Source: Sporodiniella umbellata
Taxonomy: Eukaryota > Mucoromycota > Mucoromycetes > Mucorales > Rhizopodaceae
DNA: 64,000 bases
Assembly: GCA_025677835.1 (NCBI GenBank)
Contig: JAIXMR010000017.1
Coordinates: 232,968-296,967, forward strand
Direction: 5' to 3'
Position numbers and translations under genes: made by a program. Position 1 is the stretch's first letter, and the number at the start of each line of letters is the position of its first letter. This document shows, one piece after another, positions 48,540 through 58,210 of the stretch. A model generated the notes under the pieces. It worked only from the letters and a program-made list of their open reading frames with translations. It had not been told where the DNA came from and made no database searches.

Positions 48540-49312
48540 TCAAAAGAACTGTTGAACGACAGCAATTATAGCTACCCCTAATACCACTACAAATTGGCTA
48601 GTACGGCTGTGTTTTGATGCAGAAGAAGCAAAGTGAGGGTTATTGGTACCATTTGGAGAATGCGTAATAGATGCTCCAGAGGTAGAAAGAGTACTTGAAA
48701 AGCTTTTGCTACTAGAAACAGAGGTGGCAGATACGAGAACAGATGAGTTAGACGTAGGTAGAACTGTCGAGGCCACAGAACTAAACACAATCGAAGTAGA
48801 GGGAGACAAAGAGATGACTGTACCAGAGGCTGACGAACTGGTGCTGTTTGTACTGTTTTGAGAAGGCAGAGGACCGCCATTATTCTCAATTGTAAATTGA
48901 CCTGTGTATGCAATATTGGGCGAAACTCCAAGCTCCAAAGCATCTATTTAGTGTATGTTAATCTTATCGTTATTTTCAATATAGAATTAAATTCATTATT
49001 TTTCTGCAACTTACAGTTGGAGCCAGAGGGAAGGTCACTAGGAATTTTCCAAATACAGCTCCTACTTTGGGCGTCCAAATCCTTTGCGATTGTCATTACA
49101 GGCTGAAGAGCGGTGGGAGGTCCTTGGACTAAAACAATTTGAGGAATGATGGATACCTTAGGCTCTGTCCATGTTATATGGGCCTCAGATCCAGCTTTAT
49201 AAACTGTGTTTGCTAAAGGACCAGTGATGGAAACTATGGGGGCTTGATTTGCTTGGGAAAAAACGCTAGAGACAAAATATCCAGCTGACAAGAGGAAAGT
49301 AGTGTACTTCAT
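48540..49312 (-). CDS. Ser/Thr-rich GPI-anchored protein, Kre9/KNH-type domain
   Basis: Exons 49312-49015 and 48943-48540; 233 residues. A signal peptide (KYTTFLLSAGYFVSSVFS) is followed by one Kre9/KNH-like domain (about 25-125: IVSITGPLANTVYKAGSEAHITW, IVLVQGPPTALQP, CIWKIPSDLPSGSNYALELG, IAYTGQFTIE). A Ser/Thr-rich, N-glycosylated stalk and a hydrophobic GPI tail (FVVVLGVAIIAVVQQFF) close it. This is the Ser-Thr-rich GPI-anchored family (PF10342), which sits in the cell wall or on the membrane outer face. Related Kre9/Knh1 proteins support wall beta-1,6-glucan; the role in Mucorales is not established. Confidence 0.88.
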
Positions 49313-49970
49313 TATGATTGTTATTGTTCTCTTTCTTTTTTTTTTTTTATTTTTTTTTTTTTTTTTGAAATGAAAAGCTGCTGTTGTCTTTAATCATCTG
49401 TAGACAAAAACCTTTTTTATATGCCTTTCATAGAAAGGAGACTTGGAAATACATTTAATTAACGGAGAGACCAATGGGAAGGGACTTGAAGAAAAAAAGG
49501 GAGAGAGAGGGATAGTAGTTCACAGTTCATTGATATTGCCTTATTTTTTTTTTTTTTTTGGTGTTTCTCCTTCTATGCTTGGTTGGTTTATGTCTCCTAC
49601 TTAAAATATTGCTCCTAACAAAAAAGAGATTCCCCCTGTAGACACAAACCAGTATCATTATCCTAGCGATCCCCTCTGTTGACAAATCGGATTATAGTAG
49701 CTTCCATGTTTGGGCAAACTTCAGGTTTTTATTAGTGTTTAGTATGTCTTTTTTAGTACAGTATCTCCTTAGATACTTCTTTAGCAATAAAGAATTAAGT
49801 TCGCTAAAAGCCCTTATTATTGTTATTATTTTGTAAAAATGATCTAACTATGAAAGATGGTATACGAAATGGTAAATATAGTTTTGTAAGGATACTGTGA
49901 CACCATCTTTTTCTAACCGTTTGTTGTTATTATTATACACGAGAACAATACATTTATTATATACACTATA
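49313..49970. other. Intergenic, no gene seen
   Basis: The first 60 bp next to the KNH gene are T-rich (promoter side). The rest is AT-rich, with T-runs near 49546 and short direct repeats of TTATTATT type. No gene recognised. Confidence 0.5.
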
Positions 49971-52753
49971 TCACAGCCTTTGGCAATAACTGACAGGTAC
50001 CCAACCTGATAGTCGCCTGTTTTTGCATGTAGCGTACCACCAGTCCTCGTTGCTGTTCTCCATATCATGTTGAATGCTGACAGTGTCTCCTCTTTTTACG
50101 TTTAGCTTGTCCTGCTCACATGGGTGATAATCATAAAGCACAGTACATTCAAAGTTTTTTGATTTTGTATTGTTCTTGACTGACATACGAGATTGGGTAT
50201 CATATGATTGGTTTGGAGCTACTGGGTATTAAAAGACCAAGTCAGTGTTTACTTGTGGTAAAATAGCTTACCGTCTATAGAGGTCAACGAGGTTGAGGAA
50301 GCTAAATGCCCTGGGTAGGCCAAGGATGAGATGCTTGCCATCGGTTTGTATCGCTCAGGATACAAGATGTCTATCTGCTGTATTTTGATGTCTACTTTTT
50401 CAAACTGTTTTATTTGTTTTGTAATAATCTGTTGGTAGGTTAGGCTGTAGTTTTTGTCCAAATGTTGATCCACCAGATTGATCCATTCTCGTCGTATCAA
50501 GCCAAAAAACTTGAGCTGCACATGAACTAATCCACCGATAAGGATGTCAAAGTATTTGTCAGTCAGGTCAAAGAATTTGGGAAGTTCTTCCATTAGTTGA
50601 GCGTTGATATGAACATAAATGTCGGCTGATTCTTGAAGGGCTTTATCAGGAATATCTCCTTTTGATTTCATGCCACGGACTCGATCGTAGTCAAGCATTT
50701 TGAGTGATCTTTTGTGAATGACTTGAGCAGGATTCTCAAAAGCTTTGAGAAGATCGTTTATTCGACTATATACAAATTCTCGTACATCATTGTCCTAATA
50801 TACGATGGTGTATTAATATCAAGCGTGTTCAAAGCCTGGCGCTCAAACATAGCTACTATATATATATATATATATATATATAGATGTATCTATTGTCTCC
50901 TTACAAGCTCTCTTGATAAAGACGACGACAAGAGGTCCGCTGCTTTACTAAAGTCCTCTATGCTTGACAAACTCTTTACCCGAACACCGCCCCAAGTGTT
51001 GTAAAGTGTTTCAAAGCTACACGACAGCTGATGAAGGTTTTCGAAAAGTATTTTGATATGTCTAACCCAGCCTTGAACATCTCTCGCTAACTGTCTGACG
51101 TTCTCTTGCTGATCTTCAAATTTAGCGTGTAGCGCCTCAAACAGGAGATCATGTGTGGGTTCTATAGAAAACCCTGTTGCCTGTTTAAACCGCTGAGCTT
51201 GCCGAGTGAATCTCTTGTTGATTCCGTGTCTGGAATTAAAATCAGTAAACAACAAAAAACCAAAACAAAACCGTAGTAAAAAAAGATTTCTTACACAACC
51301 TAAAGAATAGACAATAAGAATTAGAAACAGAACATGTTCTTGAAAAATCTCTTTTTTACATTAATTTCTGTTTTCTTTTTTTCCCCGACGATTTTTTCTA
51401 CAATATCCTTTCGACGTTTGATTTCATTGATGTTATCAGCTACCTCGCCAATTTCTTTAAGTGCTGAAGCAAGGTCGTCATGATCCGAGTGCTCAGGGGA
51501 AGTAAGAGAGAGTATCTCTTTGATTAATAAAGGGTATTTAAGCACCCGTTGCACTGGTTTGATTAATAGACTCCCTAAATCCCAACTAGCGGTTTTTCCT
51601 TGAAGCTGTGCTTGACAATCCTATTGTATGTTTATTAAAAAAAAAAAAAAAAAAAAAAGGGGGGGGGGAACCCTTTATCCTACATTTAAAAACTTGAGTG
51701 TTTCAACGCGAGACTCCAACTCTTGTAATTTTAAGACTGCATCCTCATGTCTTTTACAGTATTCGCTATAAATACGATCTATCGTGCGCATCTAACAACA
51801 GGCAAAACGAGAATTAAGATACAGAAAGTCTAGAGTGGAGTATAGTTTACCGATTCTCTAAAAGCTGTTCCTACTGAGTCCTGCTCACATGAATGCTCCA
51901 AAAGGCTGACAAACGATTTTTCAAATTCAATAATTTCCAGCAGATTACAAAACAAATGGCGTACATCTGTGGAGGATAAGTATTTTGTGGATTGATCAAA
52001 ATAGATATCTCTCAGGACGTTCATGTCTCTCTGGTATGTTTTTTCTGTCTCTAGAAGTTCTGTGATTACTTTTTTGCGTTTCGATCCAGTAAACTGAGGT
52101 GAGACAGAAATAAAAGAATCCTGTGTGGTCTGTCTTTTGATGGAGTTTTTCAACGTTTCATGTGGGTGGTGAAGCGTGCTGCTGCTGTTGTTGTTGTTGA
52201 ACCAGCTACTAATCATACTCGAATGCCATCCTCGCTTAGAAGAACTTTGAGAGCTAGTGGTAGAGCTTGTGCTGATCATGCTGTTGCCTGTCTCTGTTCG
52301 AGGCACGATGGCCGGTGCGTCGGTTCGAGGTCGAAAATCCTCTTCTCTCAGTCTAGGCTTAGCGGGCAACGAAGGCGGTCCTGTTCTAGCCGGTACAATC
52401 ACTTTCTCCGGTAAGGTGGGCCCTGTCTTGGATGGCTTTAAGGGTATGTGGGGTCGATACGTCGTCTAGTGATGTCAATAGGGATACATTCGGAAAGTTT
52501 TTTTTTATTATTATTTAATTACCTTGGGCTGAATGGGTATAGTCGATTCTTTTTGAAACCTGGCGCGAATGTCGCTGAAACTAAGAGGTGGCTCGTTTTT
52601 CGTTTGCTCTCTTAACGAAAGAGGCTTTGAAGGTAATATTGGCTTGTCCAGATGAGTGGATTCAAAAGCACGGGAGAGCCGGTTGATGCTTTGGCGGGAT
52701 TGTTGTCGACGTCTAGCTTCTAATGTCTGCGAGAAAGCATCACTGTCATCCAT
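49971..52753 (-). CDS. DH-BAR-SH3 Rho guanine exchange factor (Tuba/Gef1-like)
   Basis: Exons: 52753-52523, 52465-51851, 51791-51684, 51620-51360, 51299-51295 (5 nt), 51229-50905, 50794-50272, 50221-49971; 772 residues. A Pro/Ser-rich N-terminus (residues 1-210, with LPSKPLSL, GPPSLPAKPR and a Ser/Asn run) precedes a DH domain (about 216-405: KKVITELLETEKTYQRDMNVL, LLIKPVQRVLKYPLLIKEIL). A BAR domain follows (about 407-640: HGINKRFTRQAQRFKQATGF, LRRQ..DNDVREFVYSRI, MLDYDRVRGM), then a C-terminal SH3 domain (about 712-772: CTVLYDYHPCEQDKLNVKRGD, EDWWYATC, GWVPVSY). This order equals animal Tuba/DNMBP and resembles S. pombe Gef1, which activates Cdc42 at growth sites and septa. The 5-nt exon is inferred; it makes all phases agree. 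There is no PH domain, as in that subfamily. Confidence 0.9.
50855..50882. repeat. (TA)n microsatellite inside a RhoGEF intron
   Basis: Thirteen or so TA units in the intron 50904-50795. No coding effect expected. Confidence 0.85.
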
Positions 52754-53505
52754 AGTGTATTGTTTTTTTTATTATTATTATTGTTAGCAACAGTAACAAT
52801 AAATATCTGAAAAATAAAATAAAAAACAACCAAAGGAAAATAAAAAAAAAAAAAGAAAACGAGGGGAAAAAGAATTCAAGAGTGCGGGGAAAATTGAATA
52901 CAAAAGGGTGTATGTTGTGCATGGAAGCTTGTACTGGGCTGACCACGCCTTATTTGTATGGACTCTCAGGCTTGTGAGGGATATTTGCAATGAACGTAAA
53001 AGGTATTCTTATTCATATTTCTAGATTCACCAGCCCATATCTACAGCTCAACCGTTGCAATATGCTTTATCGATTGGCAAACCACTTGATCAGGGTGTAG
53101 CCAGACTCACTCTCTTTACTGTGGAACCTAGTTTCAAAAAAAAAAAAAAAAAAAAAAAAAATATATATATACAGAAATTTGAAAGCTTTGTGATAAACAA
53201 CATGCATTTATTTATTTTTTTTGGGCTTGTCTCCTTGTAAAAGAGGCTATCGATTTGAAGTGTTTGATGGCCTAGTGAAGTTAGGTATGACCTAATGTAC
53301 GCTTTCACTCCCCGCACGCTCTCTGCTTTTTTTTTTTTTTTTTTTTGGGAGGCAACACTGTTTGTAACACAGTGCCGGACTATCGGACACTCAATGCAGA
53401 TGGAGTGAGTCCTAGCTTGTTCTGAGCGCTAGAATGGGTGGAGAATAGAGGTGCACCCAAAAGCATACCGGAATTCCTCCTTTCTTTTTGTTCCTTCAAA
53501 GCAAC
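52754..53505. promoter_or_regulatory. Divergent region between RhoGEF and eL20 genes
   Basis: 752 bp with poly-A (about 53135-53160) and poly-T (about 53329-53346) runs, the latter about 160 bp before the eL20 ATG, as seen at strong ribosomal-protein promoters in fungi. No gene recognised inside. Confidence 0.4.
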
Positions 53506-54416
53506 ATGGCTAGAGTACGTTTGGATACAGGCAAAGCGAGAAAGGGATGGATGTTGTTGATATGGATGGATTACACACAGCTTATTCGATAGACGCAGAT
53601 CGCATGTTATGTTGAAAAACAAAAGGCCGACTTTTTCACATTGAGTGTCCATGGAAGTCCATTGGACCATTTGAATGACGCGCATGAATCATCCGACATA
53701 TTGACACATTCTGTTTTCTCGCTATTGTGTTTTTTCTCCTGTTTATTGAGAGCATTCGATTGTTTAACCCTATTTTCTTGTGTAGTTCACCGAATATCAG
53801 GTGGTTGGACGTAAGCTCCCTTCCGAGCAAGAACCTTCTCCCAAGCTCTTCCGTATGCGCATCTTTGCCCCGAACGATGTTGTCGCCAAGTCCCGTTTCT
53901 GGTACTTTTTGAAGAAACTCCGCAAGGTCAAGAAGGCCGCTGGTGAGATTGTTGCTGTCAACGCTGTAAGTTATAAAGAAAGCCCGAAAGAAAATGAAAG
54001 GCTCATTCCATGTTTGCTAGATCCACGAAAAGCGCCCTGAACAAATCAAGAACTTTGGTATCTGGATTCGTTACGATTCTCGCTCTGGTACTCACAACAT
54101 GTACAAGGAATACCGTGCTATGGCTCGTGTCGAAGCTGTCGAGACTTGCTGTAAGTGCTAGCGTTTGCTGTCTATCTATCTTCCTATTCACCCTTCTTTT
54201 TGTATAGACCAAGATATGGCCGCTCGTCACCGTGCTCGCTTCAGATCTGTTCAAATCATTCGTGTTGCCGAAGTTGCCAACGCTGATGTGCGTCGCCAAT
54301 ACATCAAGCAACTCTTGACTCCCAAGCTTACTTTCCCCTTGCCTCACCGCATCGTCAAGGCCGACAAGAAGCACCGTTCTCTTTTCGTTGCCAAGAGACC
54401 CTCTACTTTCTATTAA
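53506..54416 (+). CDS. RPL20: 60S ribosomal protein eL20 (L18a)
   Basis: Exons 53506-53514 (9 nt: M-A-R), 53786-53965, 54021-54150, 54208-54416; 175 residues, the usual eL20 size (yeast 172-174). The sequence follows [98 protein letters not shown] and RPSTFY at the end, all strongly conserved. It is a structural protein of the large ribosomal subunit near the 5S rRNA side. The first intron (53515-53785) is 271 nt, several times longer than others in the window, and splits after three codons, a common pattern for ribosomal-protein genes. Codon use is more GC-rich than in neighbours (GCC, GTC, AAG), fitting high expression. Confidence 0.97.
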
Positions 54417-54500
54417 GAAGTTTGAGCAATAAAAATCAAAGAAAAAAACCAGAACTCTCTCCTATCTCTTTTTTTTTTTTTTTGGTATTCATAACGGGCT

Positions 54501-54725
54501 TTATTCATGATTATTTATCTCTCGCATCACAGCAGGATACAGATCCCAGTCAGACTTTGACACCCTGACAGACGGGGTAGACACAGGGCAAGGTTTAGGG
54601 CAATAGCAGTAAAAGGGCATGCTGTTCCGTTTGAATCGATAGAGAGCTGGATGCGTTAGGTCGTTGTCAGAGATGGCATATTCGACTACAGCAGTGGTAT
54701 TTGAGTTTTCTTTTGGGTAAGGCAT
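54501..54725 (-). CDS. Possible small Cys-rich protein, 74 residues
   Basis: A single-exon frame starting MPYPKENSNTTAVVEY at 54725. Notable features are a cysteine cluster FYCYCPKPCPVS and an acidic/basic mix without membrane segments. A TATAAA-like CTTTATAAAG sits about 15-20 bp before the ATG, close for a promoter but present. It is convergent with eL20 (84 bp between stops). There are no homologues that I recognise, so this may be a lineage-specific small protein or a chance frame. Confidence 0.4.
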   Translation of the reverse strand: MPYPKENSNTTAVVEYAISDNDLTHPALYRFKRNSMPFYCYCPKPCPVSTPSVRVSKSDWDLYPAVMREINNHE

Positions 54726-55061
54726 CGTTAATACTTTATAAAGTCCACACAGACATTTGGCTTTTATAGTCTCAATTCATGCAAAATCGTGTGATTTTTT
54801 GAAAGCTCGAAATGCCCGGTGTTTTCATCGTGTCATTTTTTTTTTTTTTTTTTAGGAGGGACCAATCACCAGGCATGTTGAAAAAGAGGTGAGGAAATTG
54901 ACAGGCCATAGCGTTCATCCTATGATTCCACTTTCTATGGAAAGCGAATACAAGTCCATCCTCAACTACATTGACTGGCTAGCTTTAGTTCAATAGGCCA
55001 ACCAACAGAACAGAGCTGTGTTTCTCAGCTTTTATTATTATTATTATTATTATTATTACTG
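54726..55061. other. Intergenic, with (TTA)n microsatellite
   Basis: Contains a T-run at 54838-54854 and a TTA trinucleotide tract (about 55032-55060) just after the nucleotide-sugar transporter stop codon. No gene seen. Confidence 0.6.
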
Positions 55062-56510
55062 TTAGTTTTTTAGTTGGGTTATTTTCTGTGCAAGAGGTTT
55101 CTGGCCTGAATAGATGCCTGCATGCGTATAAACCAAGGTTCCAAGAAACACAAAAAGAGTACCTGCTTTGGCCCCAAACCCAAATTCGTTTTCGAAATAG
55201 ACAATTGAAATAATAAGCGATACAAACTTTCTTAGGTTAAGAATCAAAGCCAAAGTGAGAGAAGTGGCCACAGATGTCATACGATTTACGCCTGAGATGC
55301 ACAGATACCTAGGTTGATTGTTGGATGAGTACCTTACAAACGAAACAAACCAAAAACATACTGCGTAAACACATTCAGTACAAAATACGCCCATAGTTTT
55401 CTCATCTTGACGGTTTGAAGTACTGTTTTTAATACGTTGGGTATCCAATGCGCGACAGAGCCTATGACTGGAATCTGCCACAGTATGTCCAAAATAGGCA
55501 TGAGAGGCGATTGGTTGTATTCGTGGACCTGACTCGTCAGCCGGCTTGAGTAAAACAGAAAAAAAGGTAAAGCCAAAAAATGCTGTACAAACATGTTGAT
55601 GAGCAATCCCCCTGAGTTTTCTCAGACTTACGGTATAAAACAGTCCTTCTCTCCAGTGCTTTCCATATTTCTCATAGATCGCTTCTTGAAACAAGCCCAT
55701 GGCTGCAGAAAGTAATATGACAATGATCAGCAACAAGATGCCTATACTAAATTCATAGGTAGTCTCACTGCTCCCCTAAACCCTCAGAATCAGTTTTTTT
55801 TCTTGGTCTTACAAACTATGCAAGGCGTATGATTCATCTTACCTCAGTGCGACCCAATGCATGATCCAAAGTGGCCCAGACAACACCTATTGTTACAAGC
55901 ACAACGCCAGACATTTGACCCAAAGAATATCTGTGGCCGTCAATTGATTTCTCAGCCTTGCCCTATTCTTTGTATGTTCTTTACCTCTTTCCTAATACCG
56001 CCATACCTATCAACATGTTGACAATCAGGCCTCCACTCCTAAAGATGATATGGAGTGGCATCGAGATATTGTAACTCAGGGCAGTCATATTCAGCAGTGA
56101 CACAACAAAGAATAATGTAACCAAAAGCAACCAGTGAGAAAGCGGGATGGCTGTCTTTTTTAGACCTATTCCATTTTTTCCCCAAGTAATTTGATGTCCC
56201 AAACCTTCCATAGCCACTAACAAAAACTGTCCAAATGTAATCATTTCACCTATCAAATAAATATCTCTCGTTTTGAGTGCCTCCTCTTCTTTTTTTCCAT
56301 CAATCATCTTATTACCACTCTTAGGAGCATCGCTACGAAATCAAATTGAATACATAAGCACGAAATCCAACACATGCCGTCTTACGTTAGGAGGACTTCC
56401 AGAGTATATACGTTACTGCAACAGCCACCGAAAATGAGGCCCAAAATCATGGGTAGATCAGATATTAGCACGCACAATAGCATGGATCGAGTAGTAAGCG
56501 GTGGATCCAT
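55062..56510 (-). CDS. YEA4: UDP-GlcNAc/UDP-sugar transporter (YEA4/SLC35B4-like)
   Basis: Exons: 56510-56386, 56332-55985, 55930-55843, 55775-55632, 55582-55362, 55308-55062; 390 residues with about nine or ten membrane helices. Landmarks are DLPMILGLIFGGCCSNVYTLE at the N-terminus, LITFGQF-type EMITFGQFLLVAMEG, LLNMTALSYNISMPLHIIFRSGGL, YSLGQMSGVVLVTIGVVWAT, AMGLFQEAIYEKYGKHWREGLFY, and TQYLCISGVNRMTSVATSLTL followed by LNLRKFVSLIISIVYF. These match the UAA family of ER/Golgi antiporters; yeast Yea4 imports UDP-GlcNAc for chitin-related synthesis and human SLC35B4 carries UDP-Xyl/UDP-GlcNAc. The exact substrate is not determined. The acceptors for exons 4 and 6 were set by phase and homology; donor GTATGT at 55361 restores QYLCISGV. 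Confidence 0.9.
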
Positions 56511-56871
56511 CCTAGGTTGTGAAAGCTGGTGAAAGAAAAAAAAAAAAAAAAAGAAAGTTTTAATTTAGAGAGATCAAAGTTTTACATTTGAATAAAAATA
56601 AAAAATTAGTCACGACCAGGAAAGAGTAGAAAGAATCTTGTACAAGACGGCATTTTAATTCAAGAATAGAAAATCAACTTCAGGAACAAGTATAAAAAAA
56701 TTGAGCAACACGCTTCCTCTTTTTGAATCCCATGTATTTTCTTTACTGTTTATCAAAACCTTGAGCTGTAGGTTAGTTTCTGTAGCGTCAACAGTTTAAA
56801 ACTCATGCATACAACTTCAAAAAAAAGTGCTTATGCTTTACATTAGATGCTTTTTATTGAATGTACTTGGC

Positions 56872-57614
56872 TTATTCGTCAATTTTGTATGAGGATTGTT
56901 GGATATTGGTGTTTTTGATTTTTTCATGCTTTTTAGCCTATATTTGGGTTAATTTGTTTTACAAAAGAAGGAAAATGTAGCCAAACTTACTCTTTCTTCC
57001 GTCAGCCTCTTGTTTTTTTCCAAGAGCTTTTCCTTACGCGCACCACTCTTATTACCTCCACCACCAGCAGTCAACTCCACATTGATCTGTCTCTTCTTGA
57101 AGAATGTGTGATGAAAAGCTAAGGCTTTCTATTGTATTCCACAAGTTTAAAACAACGACAACCAGGGCTCTTTTCCACTTACATTCAATTCTTTTGAGTT
57201 TTCAAATTCCATAAAAGCGAACCCTTTAGGCTTTCCAGTAGCTTTGTCGGTCATGAGACGTGTACTTTTGATAGTCTCGACACTTTCAAAGTGCTTCTCG
57301 AGCTCTTCTTTTGTAGTGTTGAAAGGCAAATTGCCAACAAAAATAATATATCGGGATTCCGCTGGTTTGTCACCTCTTTTCTTCTTTAGTGCTGGCTCCC
57401 CTTCTTTGGGTACATTGATTGAGACTGCTTTTTTATCCTCATTGCCTTCCGATTTGCGTTTGCGATCTGTCGTTTTTTCTTCACTTGCTTTTACTTCAGG
57501 CTCTACATCAGCCTCAGGCACTGCTGTTTCTTCTGAAAATTCTTCTTTTTTGCCTCTCTTCTTAAAGGCTAATGCCTTTTGTTCACGTTTAGTCAACTTT
57601 TTCTCGGCTGCCAT
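56872..57614 (-). CDS. NOP6-like RRM protein, ribosome biogenesis
   Basis: Exons 57614-57183, 57128-56991, 56937-56872; 211 residues. The start is basic (KKLTKREQKALAFKKRGKK), followed by an acidic/basic linker with KRKSEGNEDKK and a single RRM (about 90-165). RNP2 is IIFVGNLPF and RNP1 is KGFAFMEFE; the RRM is completed in exon 2 by KALAFHHTFFKKRQINVEL. A Gly/Lys-rich tail (TAGGGGNKSGARKEKLLEKNKRL) follows. This layout matches yeast Nop6, a nucleolar RNA-binding protein of early 40S assembly. Nuclear localisation is likely from the Lys-rich blocks. I began at the only good ATG. No PLE-type promoter motif found. Confidence 0.82.
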
Positions 57615-57920
57615 GATCACTAAGGAAAAAAAAAAAATAAAACTTTTTATTCATTTTTCCTTGTCAAACCAAACTCGGGTATTGAGCAGTCACTATTTTT
57701 TTTTCTTTTTTTTTTTCCTGAGAAAAGAAAAAATTTTTTTTCTTTATAATAAAACAAATTCATCTTCAAATACTTTACTCTACCTGTCTCAATGTCAAAC
57801 CCACAAAGAAGTCTATTTGTCACACGAAATATCTCTAAGCCCGAAAAATCTCAACACAAAGCAAACTCGTATGCTGTTTTTAGTCAAGAGAGCAAGAAAT
57901 CTATTGGAAGCACATCACAG

Positions 57921-58210
57921 TTCGAATTGACAAATCCAAATTCATTGGCTCGCGGGTTTGGTGGCCGTTAATTGTTCAAATTGACGAGTCAAATTCGCCC
58001 GCGGGTTTGGCGGCTGCTAACCGTTCAAATCGACGAGTCAAATTCGCCCGCGGGTTTGGCGGCTGCTAACCGTTCAAATCGACGAGTCAAATTCGCCCGC
58101 GGGTCTGGTGGCCGTTAATTGTTCAAATTGACGAGTCAAATTCGCCCGCGGGTTTGGCGGCTGCTAACCGTTCAAATTGACGAGTCATCCGCTCGTGGGT
58201 CTGGTGGCTA
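57921..58210. repeat. GC-rich 49-bp tandem minisatellite, about six units
   Basis: The landmark GCGGGT recurs at 57952, 58001, 58050, 58099 and 58148, with a variant (GTGGGT) at 58197; the period is exactly 49 bp. Each unit reads, in order, a GTTCAAATYGACGAGTC block, AAATTCGCCCGCGGGT, then TTGGCGGCTGCTAACC or a variant TGGTGGCCGTTAATT. Two unit types alternate irregularly. Each has a palindromic CCCGCGGG core. It is much more GC-rich than the surroundings. The array begins about 310 bp upstream of the NOP6-like start codon. Confidence 0.93.

Noticed and set aside
53380..53830. Minus-strand frames opposite the eL20 5' region
   Set aside because: Antisense to the eL20 first exon and intron; no recognisable protein features.
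57244..57930. 228-codon plus-strand frame opposite the NOP6-like gene
   Set aside because: Mostly antisense to the RRM gene, then passes through T/A homopolymers; no domain.
57921..58210. CRISPR array or tRNA cluster
   Set aside because: Units are contiguous with no unique spacers. GTTCAAATC resembles a T-loop but no acceptor or anticodon stems form around it.
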